Assembly (NCBI GenBank): GCA_020744425.1
Contig: JAGMUV010000005.1
Span: forward strand, 3,782,001-3,846,000
Direction of reading: 5' to 3'
Origin: Dactylonectria macrodidyma
Taxonomy: Eukaryota; Ascomycota; Sordariomycetes; Hypocreales; Nectriaceae
DNA length: 64,000 nucleotides
The notes beneath the pieces were generated by a model. The model ran no database searches. It was not told the DNA's origin and was given only the letters and a program-made list of their open reading frames with translations. Position numbers and translations under genes: made by a program. Shown here piece after piece: positions 32,802-45,226 of this stretch; position 1 is the stretch's first letter, and each line of letters starts with the position of its first letter.

Positions 32802-33043
32802 GTATGGTTTCTCCGGACTGACCTTTCACAATTTTCTCTCTGTTTGTTGTTTTCCCGCTTTCAAGCACAACCATTGGCGCATTTATATCTTCGCCTCTGT
32901 TGCCCTTCACCTACTCTCAAAACTTCCTCACTTTTCTCCTTCAATCACGCTTTCTCCCCACCATCATCACCGCTCACGACTGCATCTTGCACACTTCACC
33001 ACGCCCCTTACTGCCCACAAGCATTTCATCCTTACCAAGCATC

Positions 33044-33650
33044 ATGGCTGCGAAACCAACTCGGGGATGGGACGCTACGTCCCATGCTGACCTGCTCCTC
33101 GCCTTCATCGAAGAGTGCAACCCGGGAAAGGCCATCATCACAAGTGTAACTGAGAGGCTTACCATGAAGGGATACTCATACTCCTTCGACGCTGTCAAGT
33201 AATGCTGCTTTTTTTGTTTCGCTTGCACCAATTCATGGCAATGAGAAACATCCGCTAACTTTAGCGACAGTCAACATGTCCAGAAACTTCGACGCACCCG
33301 CGACACTGCTGGCTTCGAGGCCGCCATCGGTGGAAAAGGTTCCGCTGCTTCTACTCCTCGCAAGACTGCCACTCCTCGCAAGCGGGCTACTCCGGCCAAG
33401 AGCAAGGCTATCGTTTCTCCCGAGGACGATGAGGATGAGGATGATAAGCAAAAGCTCAAGAAGGAGATCAACTCCGATGATGAGCAACCCACCACGCCCA
33501 AGCGTCCCACGAAGCGCGCCAAGAAGACGCCCAAGTAAGATCTCACACCCGAAACTCCTAGCTGAGCGTTTTGCTAATTTCATGTCGAATAGACCCGAAC
33601 CAGTTTCTGATGCCGAGATCGAGGACGTTGAGGTGGCGGCTGAGATCTAA
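33044..33650 (+). CDS. Small Myb/SANT-like nuclear protein (array member P3)
   Basis: Exons 33044-33198 (155 nt), 33271-33534 and 33593-33650 give 158 residues. Donors are GTAATG and GTAAGA, acceptors ACAG and ATAG, both introns phase 2. Helix 1 is HADLLLAFIEECN. Helix 2 and turn are ITSVTERLTMKGYSYSFDAV, where the usual Trp is replaced. Helix 3 is NQHVQKLRRTRDTAGF. The tail carries KTATPRKRATPAKSK, an acidic run (PEDDEDEDDKQK) and PTTPKRPTKRAKKTPK, which looks like a bipartite nuclear signal. It is the innermost of three consecutive ATG first exons and the only one with its own close helix-3 exon (72-bp intron). Its exon 2 may also serve P2a and P2b. Confidence 0.78.
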
Positions 33651-34428
33651 ATCTTTAACAACACGTGGGCATTCAGTGCCATGTCCTTACGAGGTGCATC
33701 ATGGCCTTGACGCAGAGAAGAATGGGAGTGTTGATTTGACAAAATGGTTACCGTGGACACAAAGACAGCTAGACGTTATATCTCGGCCTGATCTTCTGCC
33801 TACCTAGTAGTGCTTGCTTGATGCGTACGGAACCATATGGGTGTGCTATATCTCAGGGGATTCAATAAATGCCACCATCACTACTCAACATCTTAATTTG
33901 TAGAAAATGTCTTGTCAAACGTGAAGACCGTGAAACCTGGGGTGGAAGGGGGGTAGTCACCAGCTTCCGTCAACTTCACTCGTGGGCATCTTGACGAAAT
34001 CTCAAGGACTTGGTGACGAGCTAAGAAAATGTGTAACGGTCCTATCGTCGTGAACAGGGCGCTCTTAGGTTTCTCTGTACTGGCAATTTCCTCGCTTGTC
34101 TCCCACCAACGGGAGGATGGAAACATAGCCATTGGGCAATTCTTCTGTTTGCATTGGTCAACAAGCCATATTAGCTTAACCAGTGATGTTTGGTTGCTTC
34201 TGATTAATTCAATTTCACTCCTATCATCTTGTTCGCTCAGACCCTAAGGGTGCCTAGCCTACATCTCTGCGTCTTATATTTCCCCCTCCCCCCCTCCCCC
34301 CCTACACCTGTTCACTCTCCCACCAACCTACCACAAACTTCTCACTACCACACCACATTCGCCTCAGCTCAACACTTCTCGTCCAGTTTCATACTTTTGG
34401 AAATCAATCCACTTATTAAGCCATCACC
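33651..34428. other. Intergenic region between P3 and P4
   Basis: 778 bases. From about 34277 the sequence is CT/CCCC-rich (CCCCCTCCCCCCCTCCCCCC), the leader and promoter of P4. No gene recognised. Confidence 0.6.
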
Positions 34429-35082
34429 ATGCCTGGCAACGAGAAGCGATGGCACGCCAACGCCGAGCGCGACCTCTGTCTCGCCATCATTCTCGGCAAC
34501 CAGGAGACCGAACGCCCTCGCCACAACTGGCCCAGAGTTCACGCCATCCTGAACGATCTCGGATACTCGTTCACCCAGGATGCCATCTCGTGAGTTGACC
34601 CCCGGCTTGGCATCTCGTGGTTACTTGCATGAGTGCCCTATGGTTTCTAATCAAACACGGTACAGGCAGCACTTCACGAAGACGGTGATGCGAGACTTCA
34701 AGATCCGCCATGGCAAAGGAGCCGGCCAGGATCCTGGCTCTGCTACTTCCACCCCGCAAAAGGCAACGCCTCAGAAGCGCCGCACGCCTAGCAAGCGGGC
34801 CAAGTCCAAGGCCATGGTCAATGAGGACGGGAAAGACGACGACGATGCCGTCATGGAGACTCCAAGCAAGAAGATCAAACGTGAATTGGATGTGAAGTCC
34901 ATTAGCCGCATCAAGTCTGAGCACGGTAGCTCCCCTAGTCGCGAGCGCAGGTATGCATGATTCTGGAGTCGCAATCAACAGCGAGTGGAACATTCAGCTA
35001 ACTCGGCACAAGCGTTACGGCCCAGGTCGGAGAAGCACAGTTTCAAGCCTGGGACGATGCCGGTGATATGACCTTTCCTTAA
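34429..35082 (+). CDS. Small Myb/SANT-like nuclear protein (array member P4)
   Basis: Exons 34429-34589 (161 nt), 34666-34950 and 35013-35082 give 171 residues; both introns are phase 2 (donors GTGAGT, GTATGC; acceptors ACAG, CAAG). Helix 1: NAERDLCLAIILGNQ. Helix 2 and turn: HNWPRVHAILNDLGYSFTQDAI. Helix 3: SQHFTKTVMRDFKIRHG. The tail has repeated T-P-Q-K blocks (STPQKATPQKRRTPSKRAKSK), an acidic patch, TPSKKIKRELD and a short C-terminal acidic/aromatic end QAWDDAGDMTFP. The combination of a compact helical module and a histone-H1-like basic tail is that of the other array members. Role inferred as DNA or chromatin binding. Confidence 0.8.
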
Positions 35083-35576
35083 GGCATATCATGTAGGAAC
35101 TGGTTTTCAACCTACTAGATTGGGACCGAAGAAGATGGCCCTATGATATAATGGAGATGGGGTGGTGATGCAATGGTAGGCACCAGGTCCATTGTTTTAG
35201 GAAACATGAGAGCAAATGAATCTACCCAGACGCCCAGGCGTAGGTGATAGACCAAGGCATACGCCATCATATGCCAGTAAACCGTGGTTGTCAATGCCGT
35301 TTTCTCTTGGTTTGCGGACTGGTACTGGAATTCGAGCTACCTTAGAGGAACGGGAAAATCAATCAATACCGCCATGATTCTAATTTCAAACTACCTTCGC
35401 TCACTTCTGTAGCTTTCGGTTCCCATGTAGAATAACAAATTTGTAGTCGCAGGAAATGTACGAAGCAAATAAGCGACTAGAGCCTACCCTTTGCTGTTGA
35501 TCACGGCTATGCGTTGCCAAAACCAACGATATCCCTTGTCTCCCAAACGCCACCCAAAACCTGAAAGAGACATCCG
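35083..35576. other. Convergent intergenic region, P4 / UFD1
   Basis: 494 bases of 3' flank between converging genes. Nothing recognised. Confidence 0.6.
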
Positions 35577-36835
35577 TTACCGCGGCCGCCGGCCATCCAG
35601 TCGATTTCCATCACTTGTGCCCTTCTTCTCTGGTGCTTTGGACTTGTCTTCTCCATCGCCCTTTCTCTTAACAGCACCGCGGAGTGTCTGGCCTTGTCCC
35701 TCAAACCGGGGTCGGTTGGCGTTCTCCTTCTCCTTCTCCTTGTCGGCATCTGTCTTGACCGGCTTAATCTCGTAACCGAAGAAAAGCTTGTTAGGTGGCA
35801 GGCGTAGCGCCGCAGGGGCTCCCGTTCGTCGCTGGAGAGGCTTGGGGGCCCCTTCAGCTGCTGGCACAGGGGTCCCAGGCTTGGGGCTGGGGTTCTTGCT
35901 GCCCTTCTTGGCTAGCTTCTGGCCATCGCCGAGGAAGTTGGTGATATTGCTAGTGACTGAAGGGGCGATGGAGCCGTAGTTGATGGCCTGGGCCATGGTG
36001 CCTTGGCTGTGGAGGAGACCTCCGGCAGGGACGCCCCCCCGGGTGCTTCTTGGGGTGCTCGTGCCACTCTTCCGTTCGGGTTCAACATAGCCTACCGGGG
36101 CAGCAAAATCGACGGAAACATCCGTCTCGATCATGCTGACACCCATCTTTTCTGTTTCTGGCTTGACGTCGAGAACCGCAACCTCATACACCTCGTCGTT
36201 GTACTCAAAGTTAAAAATATCGCCTTTGGTGAGGGTGGCAAAGTTGCGAAAGGCCTTCTCGAGAACGGCCTTGGGGTCGCTAATATCGAGGAAGTTGACA
36301 GATTGCGGCTGAAGTTTGACCATCTTGGCAAGTTCCAGTGAAGTGGTTCGGATCTGGATCATGTCTCCGACATCCATACCTAGCGTCACCATCATCTATA
36401 AATCGTCAGCGGGGAGCTTGCGCCGAGGCATGTGGAGAGGCGCATACCCATTGCGGAATGTATGCTCGGCCTTCCTCAGCAATAAACTCCAGCACACCAG
36501 CATGTGAGTGCTTCCCCTTCTCGCCGTTGATCATCTCCATCAGCAGAGGCCACTGTACATGGAGCTTCGACACCTTGTCGAGGGCGGAGGGAGGGAGAAT
36601 AATTTTGGAGCCGTAGTTTAGTTCTGGTCGCTCGGAACCAGGGGCCATGATGAGGGGATAGCATCGGTAGTACTCGTCGAAGCGTTGCACGATGGGTCGT
36701 CGCCCATGACGAGCCATGTTATAGAGGTGGTCCGGGTTGGACGGGTCGAACCCACCGCCGCCAAAGCCAGAGTACTGCATCGCCCCAGTTAGCTTGGTAA
36801 ATAAGCCAAATGGTAGCGGAATGACGACAAACCAT
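35577..36835 (-). CDS. UFD1: Ufd1, substrate-recruiting cofactor of Cdc48/p97
   Basis: Main exons are 36448-36774 (or 36780) and 35577-36395, with intron 36396-36447 (donor GTATGC, acceptor TATAG, phase 0). Two starts are possible. One is ATG at 36780 read straight through (MQYSGFGGGG, 383 residues). The other is an ATG-only exon 36833-36835 followed by an intron with GTTTGT donor, GCTAAC branch and GCAG acceptor (MYSGFGGGG, 382 residues); the second has the better signals and ATG context. The N-terminal ~190 residues form the Ufd1 double-psi barrel domain (DEYYRCYPLIMAPG ... GSKIILPPSALDKVS ... FNFEYNDEVYEVAVLDV). The C-terminal half is disordered and contains the FFGYEIKPVK block linked to Npl4/Cdc48 binding. 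With Npl4 it delivers ubiquitinated clients to Cdc48 for ER-associated and chromatin-associated degradation. Confidence 0.93.
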
Positions 36836-37411
36836 TTTGAAGGCGACCTATGGGTGTCGTGAACTGTGGATGGTGCGGTATCGCGGGGTGAGATCTTGTG
36901 AACGTGGCAGCGGTCTGCGGAGGACTTGGGGCGTGGACGCTGAGTGTGGTGCTGCGAGCAGGCCCAGAGACGAGGTTAGATGACGTGAGTCGGGTGAGTT
37001 ACGTAGTGCTAGCTGTTGGTGTTAGGTTGTTGTACAGATCTTGAATGGCGAGAGCTTGAACCAGCCAAGTTGAAGTTGTGCTGGAAATCGATGTGGGGGG
37101 TGGAGGTAGTGGCAAAGAAAGAGGCAGCTCTTGTATGACGCAGTTTTAGGTTGGCATGGCCTGGAGGCTAGGCTGCCTCAGTGGGCGCGTCTCTGAGGCT
37201 ACAGTGGAAGACCGCCCTAAAACAGGCCTGGCCCAACCAGCGCATCGCATTTGCCCACAGTTGACATCAGGAGGTCCAAGCTCCTCCAGGCAACCTAGCT
37301 TCGACACCAAATCTAAAATGCGCTGATGAACAAAGCTACCTACAACGACAGTATTTAGACTCGTCACGAAAGAAATTGGATCTCGGAATCTCCCAGAGCA
37401 CTACGCAGATC
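36836..37411. promoter_or_regulatory. Divergent promoter region, UFD1 / LIN1
   Basis: 576 bp between the starts of two outward-transcribed housekeeping genes. No TATA box was evident by eye. The region may act bidirectionally, inferred from geometry alone. Confidence 0.45.
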
Positions 37412-38824
37412 ATGGCTTCACGGCATTCGGCGGCGCGGCCCAAGCGAGCGGGAGAGAACTTCGCGCGCACCCACCACAACGACAACGAGAGCGCAGACAC
37501 CAAGCGGGCTAAATTCGACGTTCGCAACCCCTCGATCTTGGCCCCCGATGCTCGAGAAGACGACGCCATCCTGGATGCCGATGTCATTGGTGGGACCGGC
37601 GCTACGAAGCGAGGTGCTGTGAATATCGACGGCTACGACAGTGATTCAGACAACGAGAACATCAACGCTCGCGCCCAGGGTCGCAAGAAGGGCAACGTGG
37701 ATATCAACGATCAACTGGACAACTACAGTGTCAACAATGCAACTTCTGGAAAGGCGCCTGGTGGAGATGACGACGACGACGACGACGACATGTTTGCTGC
37801 GGATGATGACGAGGGAGACAAGGCTGCTTCCGAGAATGGAGACTTTGATCAATCCGGGCGCAAGAAGAAGGATGTGCGATTCCTTGATGTCGATAACATT
37901 GAGGGCCAAGAGGACAACAGCAAAACCGGTGGTCAAATCCGGCTAGACGACCTGGGCAGCAGTGACGATGAGGCGGATTTGGATCTCGCAATTCAAGAGG
38001 AGGGAGTGGATGAAGAAGTTGGTGCAGGCGGGCTTAAGAGAAACGCCCCCAAAGTGGAAGCTTTCAACTTGAAGGCAGAGATGGAAGAAGGTCAATTCGA
38101 TCAGCAAGGAAACTTCGTGCGCAAGGCGGGAGATCCAGATGCAGTTCACGACAGCTGGCTGGAAGGACTCAGCAAAAAGGAGATGAAGAAGGCGGCAGAT
38201 GCGCACCAGAAGCGTGAGGACGCGGCGCGGAAGCAACGAATGCAAGATGACGAAATTTTGGTGTCGGAGCTTCTCAAGACGCTCATCCTTCGGCTGGAGA
38301 GGACGGAGACGCCTCTCGAGGCATTGGCCCGACTTGGCAAGAGCCAGCCCAAGACCAAGAAGATCCCCAAGTGGAAGCTCAAAAAGATGAACAAGGGTGC
38401 CGAAGGGATGGAAGTGGATGGCGAAAGCAGCCAAGATCCGGAACAGACACGGATCAAGGAATCCATCAACGCCATCACAGAAGCCGCGGACAAACTCTTA
38501 AGCCGGGACTACGAGGACATTTACGACCAAGAACGGGAACTGCTTGTCCGGGAATATCGCAAAGAGACCGGAGAGGAATGGGTCGAACCGGATACCGTGC
38601 ACGCTGCCGATGCCGACGAGTTAGGAGAGGATGCGGTGAAGCCGGGTACTATGTGGGAGTTCCGGTGGACAGACGGGCGTGACGAAGGCGCCAACCAGGG
38701 ACCGTTTGATGGGGATACGATGAAGGCCTGGCAGGAAGCCGGGTATTTTGCAGAAGGGTCGGTCGAGTTCCGAGCTGCTGAGGAAGGACAGGAGTGGACG
38801 CCGAGGGTTGGCGGCTTTGCGTGA
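37412..38824 (+). CDS. Lin1/CD2BP2-like U5 snRNP protein with C-terminal GYF domain
   Basis: An intronless 470-residue protein. MASRHSAARPKRAGENFAR starts at 37412; an upstream in-frame ATG at 37376 adds 12 non-conserved residues. N-terminal half: KRAKFDVRNPSIL, long acidic runs (GGDDDDDDDDMFAADDD) and RFLDVDNIEGQ. Middle: VEAFNLKAEMEEGQFDQQGNFVRK and DSWLEGLSKKEMKKA, the conserved blocks of the CD2BP2/Lin1 family. C terminus: MWEFRWTDGRDEGANQGPFDGDTM...WQEAGYF, a GYF domain, with its W, GPF and GYF residues, that binds Pro-rich peptides. In the family (human CD2BP2/U5-52K, yeast Lin1/Snu40) the GYF domain binds Dib1/U5-15K and the protein leaves before tri-snRNP formation. The domain order and length support the call. 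Confidence 0.93.
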   Translation: MASRHSAARPKRAGENFARTHHNDNESADTKRAKFDVRNPSILAPDAREDDAILDADVIGGTGATKRGAVNIDGYDSDSDNENINARAQGRKKGNVDINDQLDNYSVNNATSGKAPGGDDDDDDDDMFAADDDEGDKAASENGDFDQSGRKKKDVRFLDVDNIEGQEDNSKTGGQIRLDDLGSSDDEADLDLAIQEEGVDEEVGAGGLKRNAPKVEAFNLKAEMEEGQFDQQGNFVRKAGDPDAVHDSWLEGLSKKEMKKAADAHQKREDAARKQRMQDDEILVSELLKTLILRLERTETPLEALARLGKSQPKTKKIPKWKLKKMNKGAEGMEVDGESSQDPEQTRIKESINAITEAADKLLSRDYEDIYDQERELLVREYRKETGEEWVEPDTVHAADADELGEDAVKPGTMWEFRWTDGRDEGANQGPFDGDTMKAWQEAGYFAEGSVEFRAAEEGQEWTPRVGGFA

Positions 38825-41800
38825 GCGCACGAGACCAACCCACGGAGAAGCAATAGTGCGGGCGGAGGAGGGATTGGCCCGGCTTTTGGTCGTGAGACGG
38901 CCGGAAACGGCGTAACGGTGTTCCCTCGACGTCTGTCGGTGGCCCTGGGGCATGGGTGCTCGGCCAACCAGTGTGTGTATATAGGGACGGGCAGAAGGCA
39001 AGTGGCTGAGGACAGGACAAAGCTGGAGACGCGACTCTTGACGGTGTGTGGAGCCGGTCGCGTCGAGAACCCACAGTCGACGACGAAGAAGGAGTGTATG
39101 ACACAGAAGGTTTCGACCCTTGGGGACGGTTGGACGGGCGTTAGGCGGCTCGGGTGCATCAAGGTGACGATACTGCATGATGGTGCCGCGGGAGGATCCT
39201 CGTGGATGACGAGGGGGAGGCCAGAGAGCCGACAAGGTGGCACCAGCGGGAACTTGGCCACCATCTGGTTCCTGGGGCTCCCGATCCCACGCTGGGGGGT
39301 GGGCGCGGCCGGGCAAGGCCGGGCGAGGGGGAGGAGGCTGAGAAGCCGGGGAAAGGCTGGAGAGGCAGCTTCTTCATTGGAGTGAGCAGCTTCATCATAG
39401 GCGAAGCTTGAGCCGGCCCAAGCCCGTGACCCGTGATGCTCCGGGAGCGTGGAGCGGGGACCGGGGCACGGGTGGCCCGTAGCCGAGCGGTTACCGTGGG
39501 AGGCGGCAAGCGGGCTGAATCGGAGAAGGGGACAGGGATGGAACGGATTGGATTGGGGAAATGGGGGAAAAAAGCATAGGCGGCCTCCATACAGAGCTGC
39601 AACTACTATGTAACTAGGTGTAGGTGTAAGATGTATACGACGTTGAGTCGGGACAGAGGATGGACGAAGGTTCCGGTGTTGGAGAACAGCCTGAACAGCT
39701 CAGTTGCAGGTGCTGCATCCCGTCCACCAATCAATCCGGCCTGGTACCTTAGTCAACGAATGCAAAACAAAAGCAGGAGGCTCTGCTTGATGCAACGGGA
39801 GGGTCCGATATCAGACCAGAGTCGGTCAGGCCAGGTCAAGACCGGGGAGGTGAGATGAGATGATGAGGTGAGGTCAGGTCAGGCCAGAAAGCTCAGGTGA
39901 AGATCGGTGAGATTGCCATGAGGCCATCGCCAAAACCACGGGCCAGGCCTGTACTCTGCACTTTTGTACTTCTGTACTTCTATACTTCTGTAGGGGGACG
40001 GGGAGGGATCGGCCGGGGCTCTCGATCTGGAGCTAGGGGAGGGGGCCCCTGGGAAACCACGCCAGATAAGCGGATGAGCTGAGATTCTTCGTGGCCGTAT
40101 TCATGCGTGCGAAACTGAATGGGCGGATGAGGCGATGGAGATATTCGTCACCTACACGGGCAAACGCTCAAACGCTCAAGCCACGACTCTTTCCAACAGC
40201 CCTGCGAATACAGTCGGTCCGTCAGTGCCCGTGCCCAGTCAATGGGTCAGTGTCGGCCCGGCTACGTCGGTGGTTTTGTCTCTTCATTTCGATTCGGCCA
40301 TTCGATTCGCCATTCGATTTCTCAGCAGAGGGCCCAAAAAGAGTCATCGCATCAGAGCCCCGAGCAGTTTTGCTACGGTATAGACGCCGCCACACTTTAC
40401 TGCTCACTCCCCTCCCTTGTTCGGGGCTCCTCACTGCCTCACCATTCGCCTCGATCAGGTTACAGGCGAGGAGCTAACCGGGCCTACACCCACCCGCCCG
40501 TTTTTATGAACGAGTGGTGATGATGTGCCAATGAGACGAAACTCTGGTTGAGCGAATATCAAAACGCCCCTCCCTTTCTACTCTACTCCTGTTGGAGCTG
40601 GAACTGGAAAGACAAGCTTGGAACTTGGAAGATGTGACGGAGCCCACTTGTTTTCGATTACTAGCTCGACTAAAATAAGTTGCACTTTGTTGGATGCGAG
40701 GTGAGAGGTGAGCGAGTTGGTGAGGCATCGGCACCCCCGCGGACGAGGTTGCGCCCCGCCCAATGGCCGATGGGCTTGTCATTGCGTAAAAAGACGCAAC
40801 GACGTGAGCAACGCGAGCTAGGTCGAGATAGGCCAGGCCAGATTTGACTAAGAGAGGTATACCAACCTACCTTGTGAGCTAAGGAGCTACAGGTCGCGAT
40901 GATTACATTGTTTGTATAAGAGCGCAAAACGTAAAAGAATGCAAAATTTCATGACCGGTAAAGACGCTACAAGCAGGTGGCATCCCAGAGAAGAAGTCTC
41001 CCCATCCTTCGACTGCTCATCTTCCCGCCCTCGACAAGAAACACGTAAGAGCTGTGACTGTACGATATTGCAGATGAATGTACGTGGTCCATCCATACGA
41101 TAGTCCCGCGAAAGCTCCGGGGGTGACGGGGGTGGGAGAGAGGAGGAGGGACTTGCGGGCCTAGAACCCCGTTTGAGGAAGATGTTGGCACGGGCGCGGT
41201 CGGCGGGTATCAAGAAAAGGACTGTGAGTACAGACGAGAGGAAGAGACGGTCAGAAAATGAACATCAGGCAAACTCGGAGGTGAGAAAGTGAGGCGCATA
41301 TTGAGATCTCTTGACCGATGCATCGGGGCGCCGAGCGGACCAGTCGGCGAGGGTTCCGGGGCGCGGCTTGCGAGGGCGAGGAGCATCGAGCATAGATGAT
41401 CAAGCATCAAGCGTCAAAGTGTCAAGTATCCAGCATCAAGCATGGGTTGTTGGCAACGCACGGCAGCAAAGCAAACAAGAAGCATGGCTGGGGAGGTTGC
41501 TCCATCGTTTAACAGCAGTGTAGAGGGACCGAAACAGGCAAGGTAGGACAATCATGACAGGGGGTCAAACATGGTAGCCAGAATTTAGAAACTGAACTGA
41601 CAGAACTGGGCCGATAAGTCGATGTTGGGTTTGGTTGCCGCGAGATGCTTCGAGCTCCAGCCTCCAGGGCATTCTCTATGCTCTGGTGGAGACATTGATG
41701 CTGCCATGATGCGGCCACCAACCAACCAGAAATAGAGCCACGAAAGAACCTAGGCCAATGTCCCTCTCTTGAGTTAACTGGTCCCTCTGCTGCCTCTTTG

Positions 41801-42124
41801 TCGATGCCGTTTCCAACCTCGACGCCTCTTAGCTAGACAAAATGGACAGGGATTTCTCATTGGTACTATCTTGACAGTTCTGTCAAGGTGACTCTCTACC
41901 TACCTACCTTTTCGTAGCAGTGGCGGGGCTGGTACCTACAGTGGTACCTATCTTGGCCTGCCAACTAAGTCACCCCACCAATATATCTCACCCACTTTCT
42001 ACTCTAACACCCCCCCATGGCGACGGCGGGGCTTGCAGAGGAGGGGCAATCAATCCGTCGGCGCATTTGCATGGGATGGGATAGGGCCATGTCAGAGCAC
42101 AAGCAAAGGAGCGCGTCAGTACCA

Positions 42125-42143
42125 TTTTTTTTTTTTTTTTTTT
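42125..42143. repeat. 19-base poly-T run
   Basis: An uninterrupted run of 19 T on the plus strand inside the gene-poor tract, the longest homopolymer in the window that I noticed. Confidence 0.9.
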
Positions 42144-43595
42144 GCTCTTTGGAGGGGCAATGGACAGATGGTGATGACGACGGGATGCACGCTTCCAGCC
42201 CATCCTTCCCCCCTCCTTCCCCTCTTTCGTGTAATTCATATCGGACGTGTGAATTGAAGGGATTGAACATGATGAAGGAGTGAGAGTGAGAGTGAGAGAG
42301 TGAGGGGGAATGGATGAACGGGTGAAGAGCGAGGCCGTGAACATGGGCGAAGGGCAGCCAGAGGTTGGGCGTGGCAGCGGGTGAGCGGGATTGTTGACAT
42401 TGGAGGGCCACGCCAGACCAGTTGTTGGATGTCGCCGTTTGCCTTGTTGAGATTGCTGCTGCGCACACTGTCCATTGTCGAGTAATACGGCATGGTGACA
42501 GCGTCTCAGGGCAGGATGAGACTCTTCCACGTATCCCAGCTCACATGTCGGTTGGCTGGTTGCCATTCATTGCTCAAGACGATGCTGCTGGTGCTGCTTG
42601 TTGCCGCTGGGAATTATACAGTACTGCCAGCTTTGTTAGGTAGCTTCACTTCCAACCAGATTTTATGTCCCTCACACCCTCACACACCCTCCCATCTACC
42701 CCTCGCCGGCGGGCATTGGCGACGCCTCCCCCCCCTCCTTCTCTTGTCTGCTTGCCTCGCCGTGGTCACCGTGGTAGTTGGCCCTGTCCTGTGTGGTCTG
42801 TGGTTCTGTGGTCGGTGGTTTTTTCTGGGTTGATGCTAGGTTCCCGTATGGCTGCTCGATTTCGCAAGCCACACCCCCCTCCCCCAGGACAAGCCCCACT
42901 TCATCCCATCCCTCCCTCACCTCGTTTCCTCTTCGCCTGGGCCTGGGCTGAGGCGTTCGGCGGCGGCTGGGACGAGGTTGTCGAGACACGGGAGTAACGG
43001 AGTGGCTCGTGGGTGACCTGGGCGGCTGGCTGGCTGGCTGGGTGACGACAGGGTGAACGGGAGAACAGCGGGCAGATTGTTGGGGCCTTGGCTGATGATC
43101 CGGCCGTGGAACTGAAATATGTACTTCTTCTCCCCTCCTCCTCGTCCTGATTCACTTCTTCCTTCCTTCTCTCTCTCTCTTTCTCTCTCATACCAACTCA
43201 CCATCCAAACAATTACAGTACGTTCCAATCTTGACTCGACCCCTTTCCTCTGCCTAGCTGGCTGGCTGTCTGTCTATTCATCTCCATATCCTCCCTCTTC
43301 CTCCGAGTTGGATGCTTAGATATTTAGACAAGCTGATCCTGCTTGCTCCCCGCCGTCTCTGCCCCTCCTTCACCTTATCACGCATTTCACATTCCCCCTC
43401 CCCCCTCTAGACTATCCCGCAATGGCTGCCACCTACTGCTGTTTGGCTTTTGTTGGCGACCAAGCTATGCAAACGCTACGCTTCGCTTGAGCTGCTACGC
43501 TGTCTCAGCACCAAAATGCCATGACGCGGGTTGCCCCTCCTTTCCGCGACGTCCCGCTCCTTCCCAGCTCAGCAGAAATCGCCCCAGCATCATGG

Positions 43596-45226
<1,631 letters not shown>

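Noticed and set aside
38521..39316. Minus-strand frames of about 230-247 codons after LIN1
   Set aside because: They overlap the GYF-domain coding end and a GC-rich flank; no motif or splice logic.
39480..39520. CCGTAGCCGAGCGGTTACC, resembling the D arm of a Leu/Ser tRNA
   Set aside because: No matching T arm, anticodon stem or acceptor pairing downstream.
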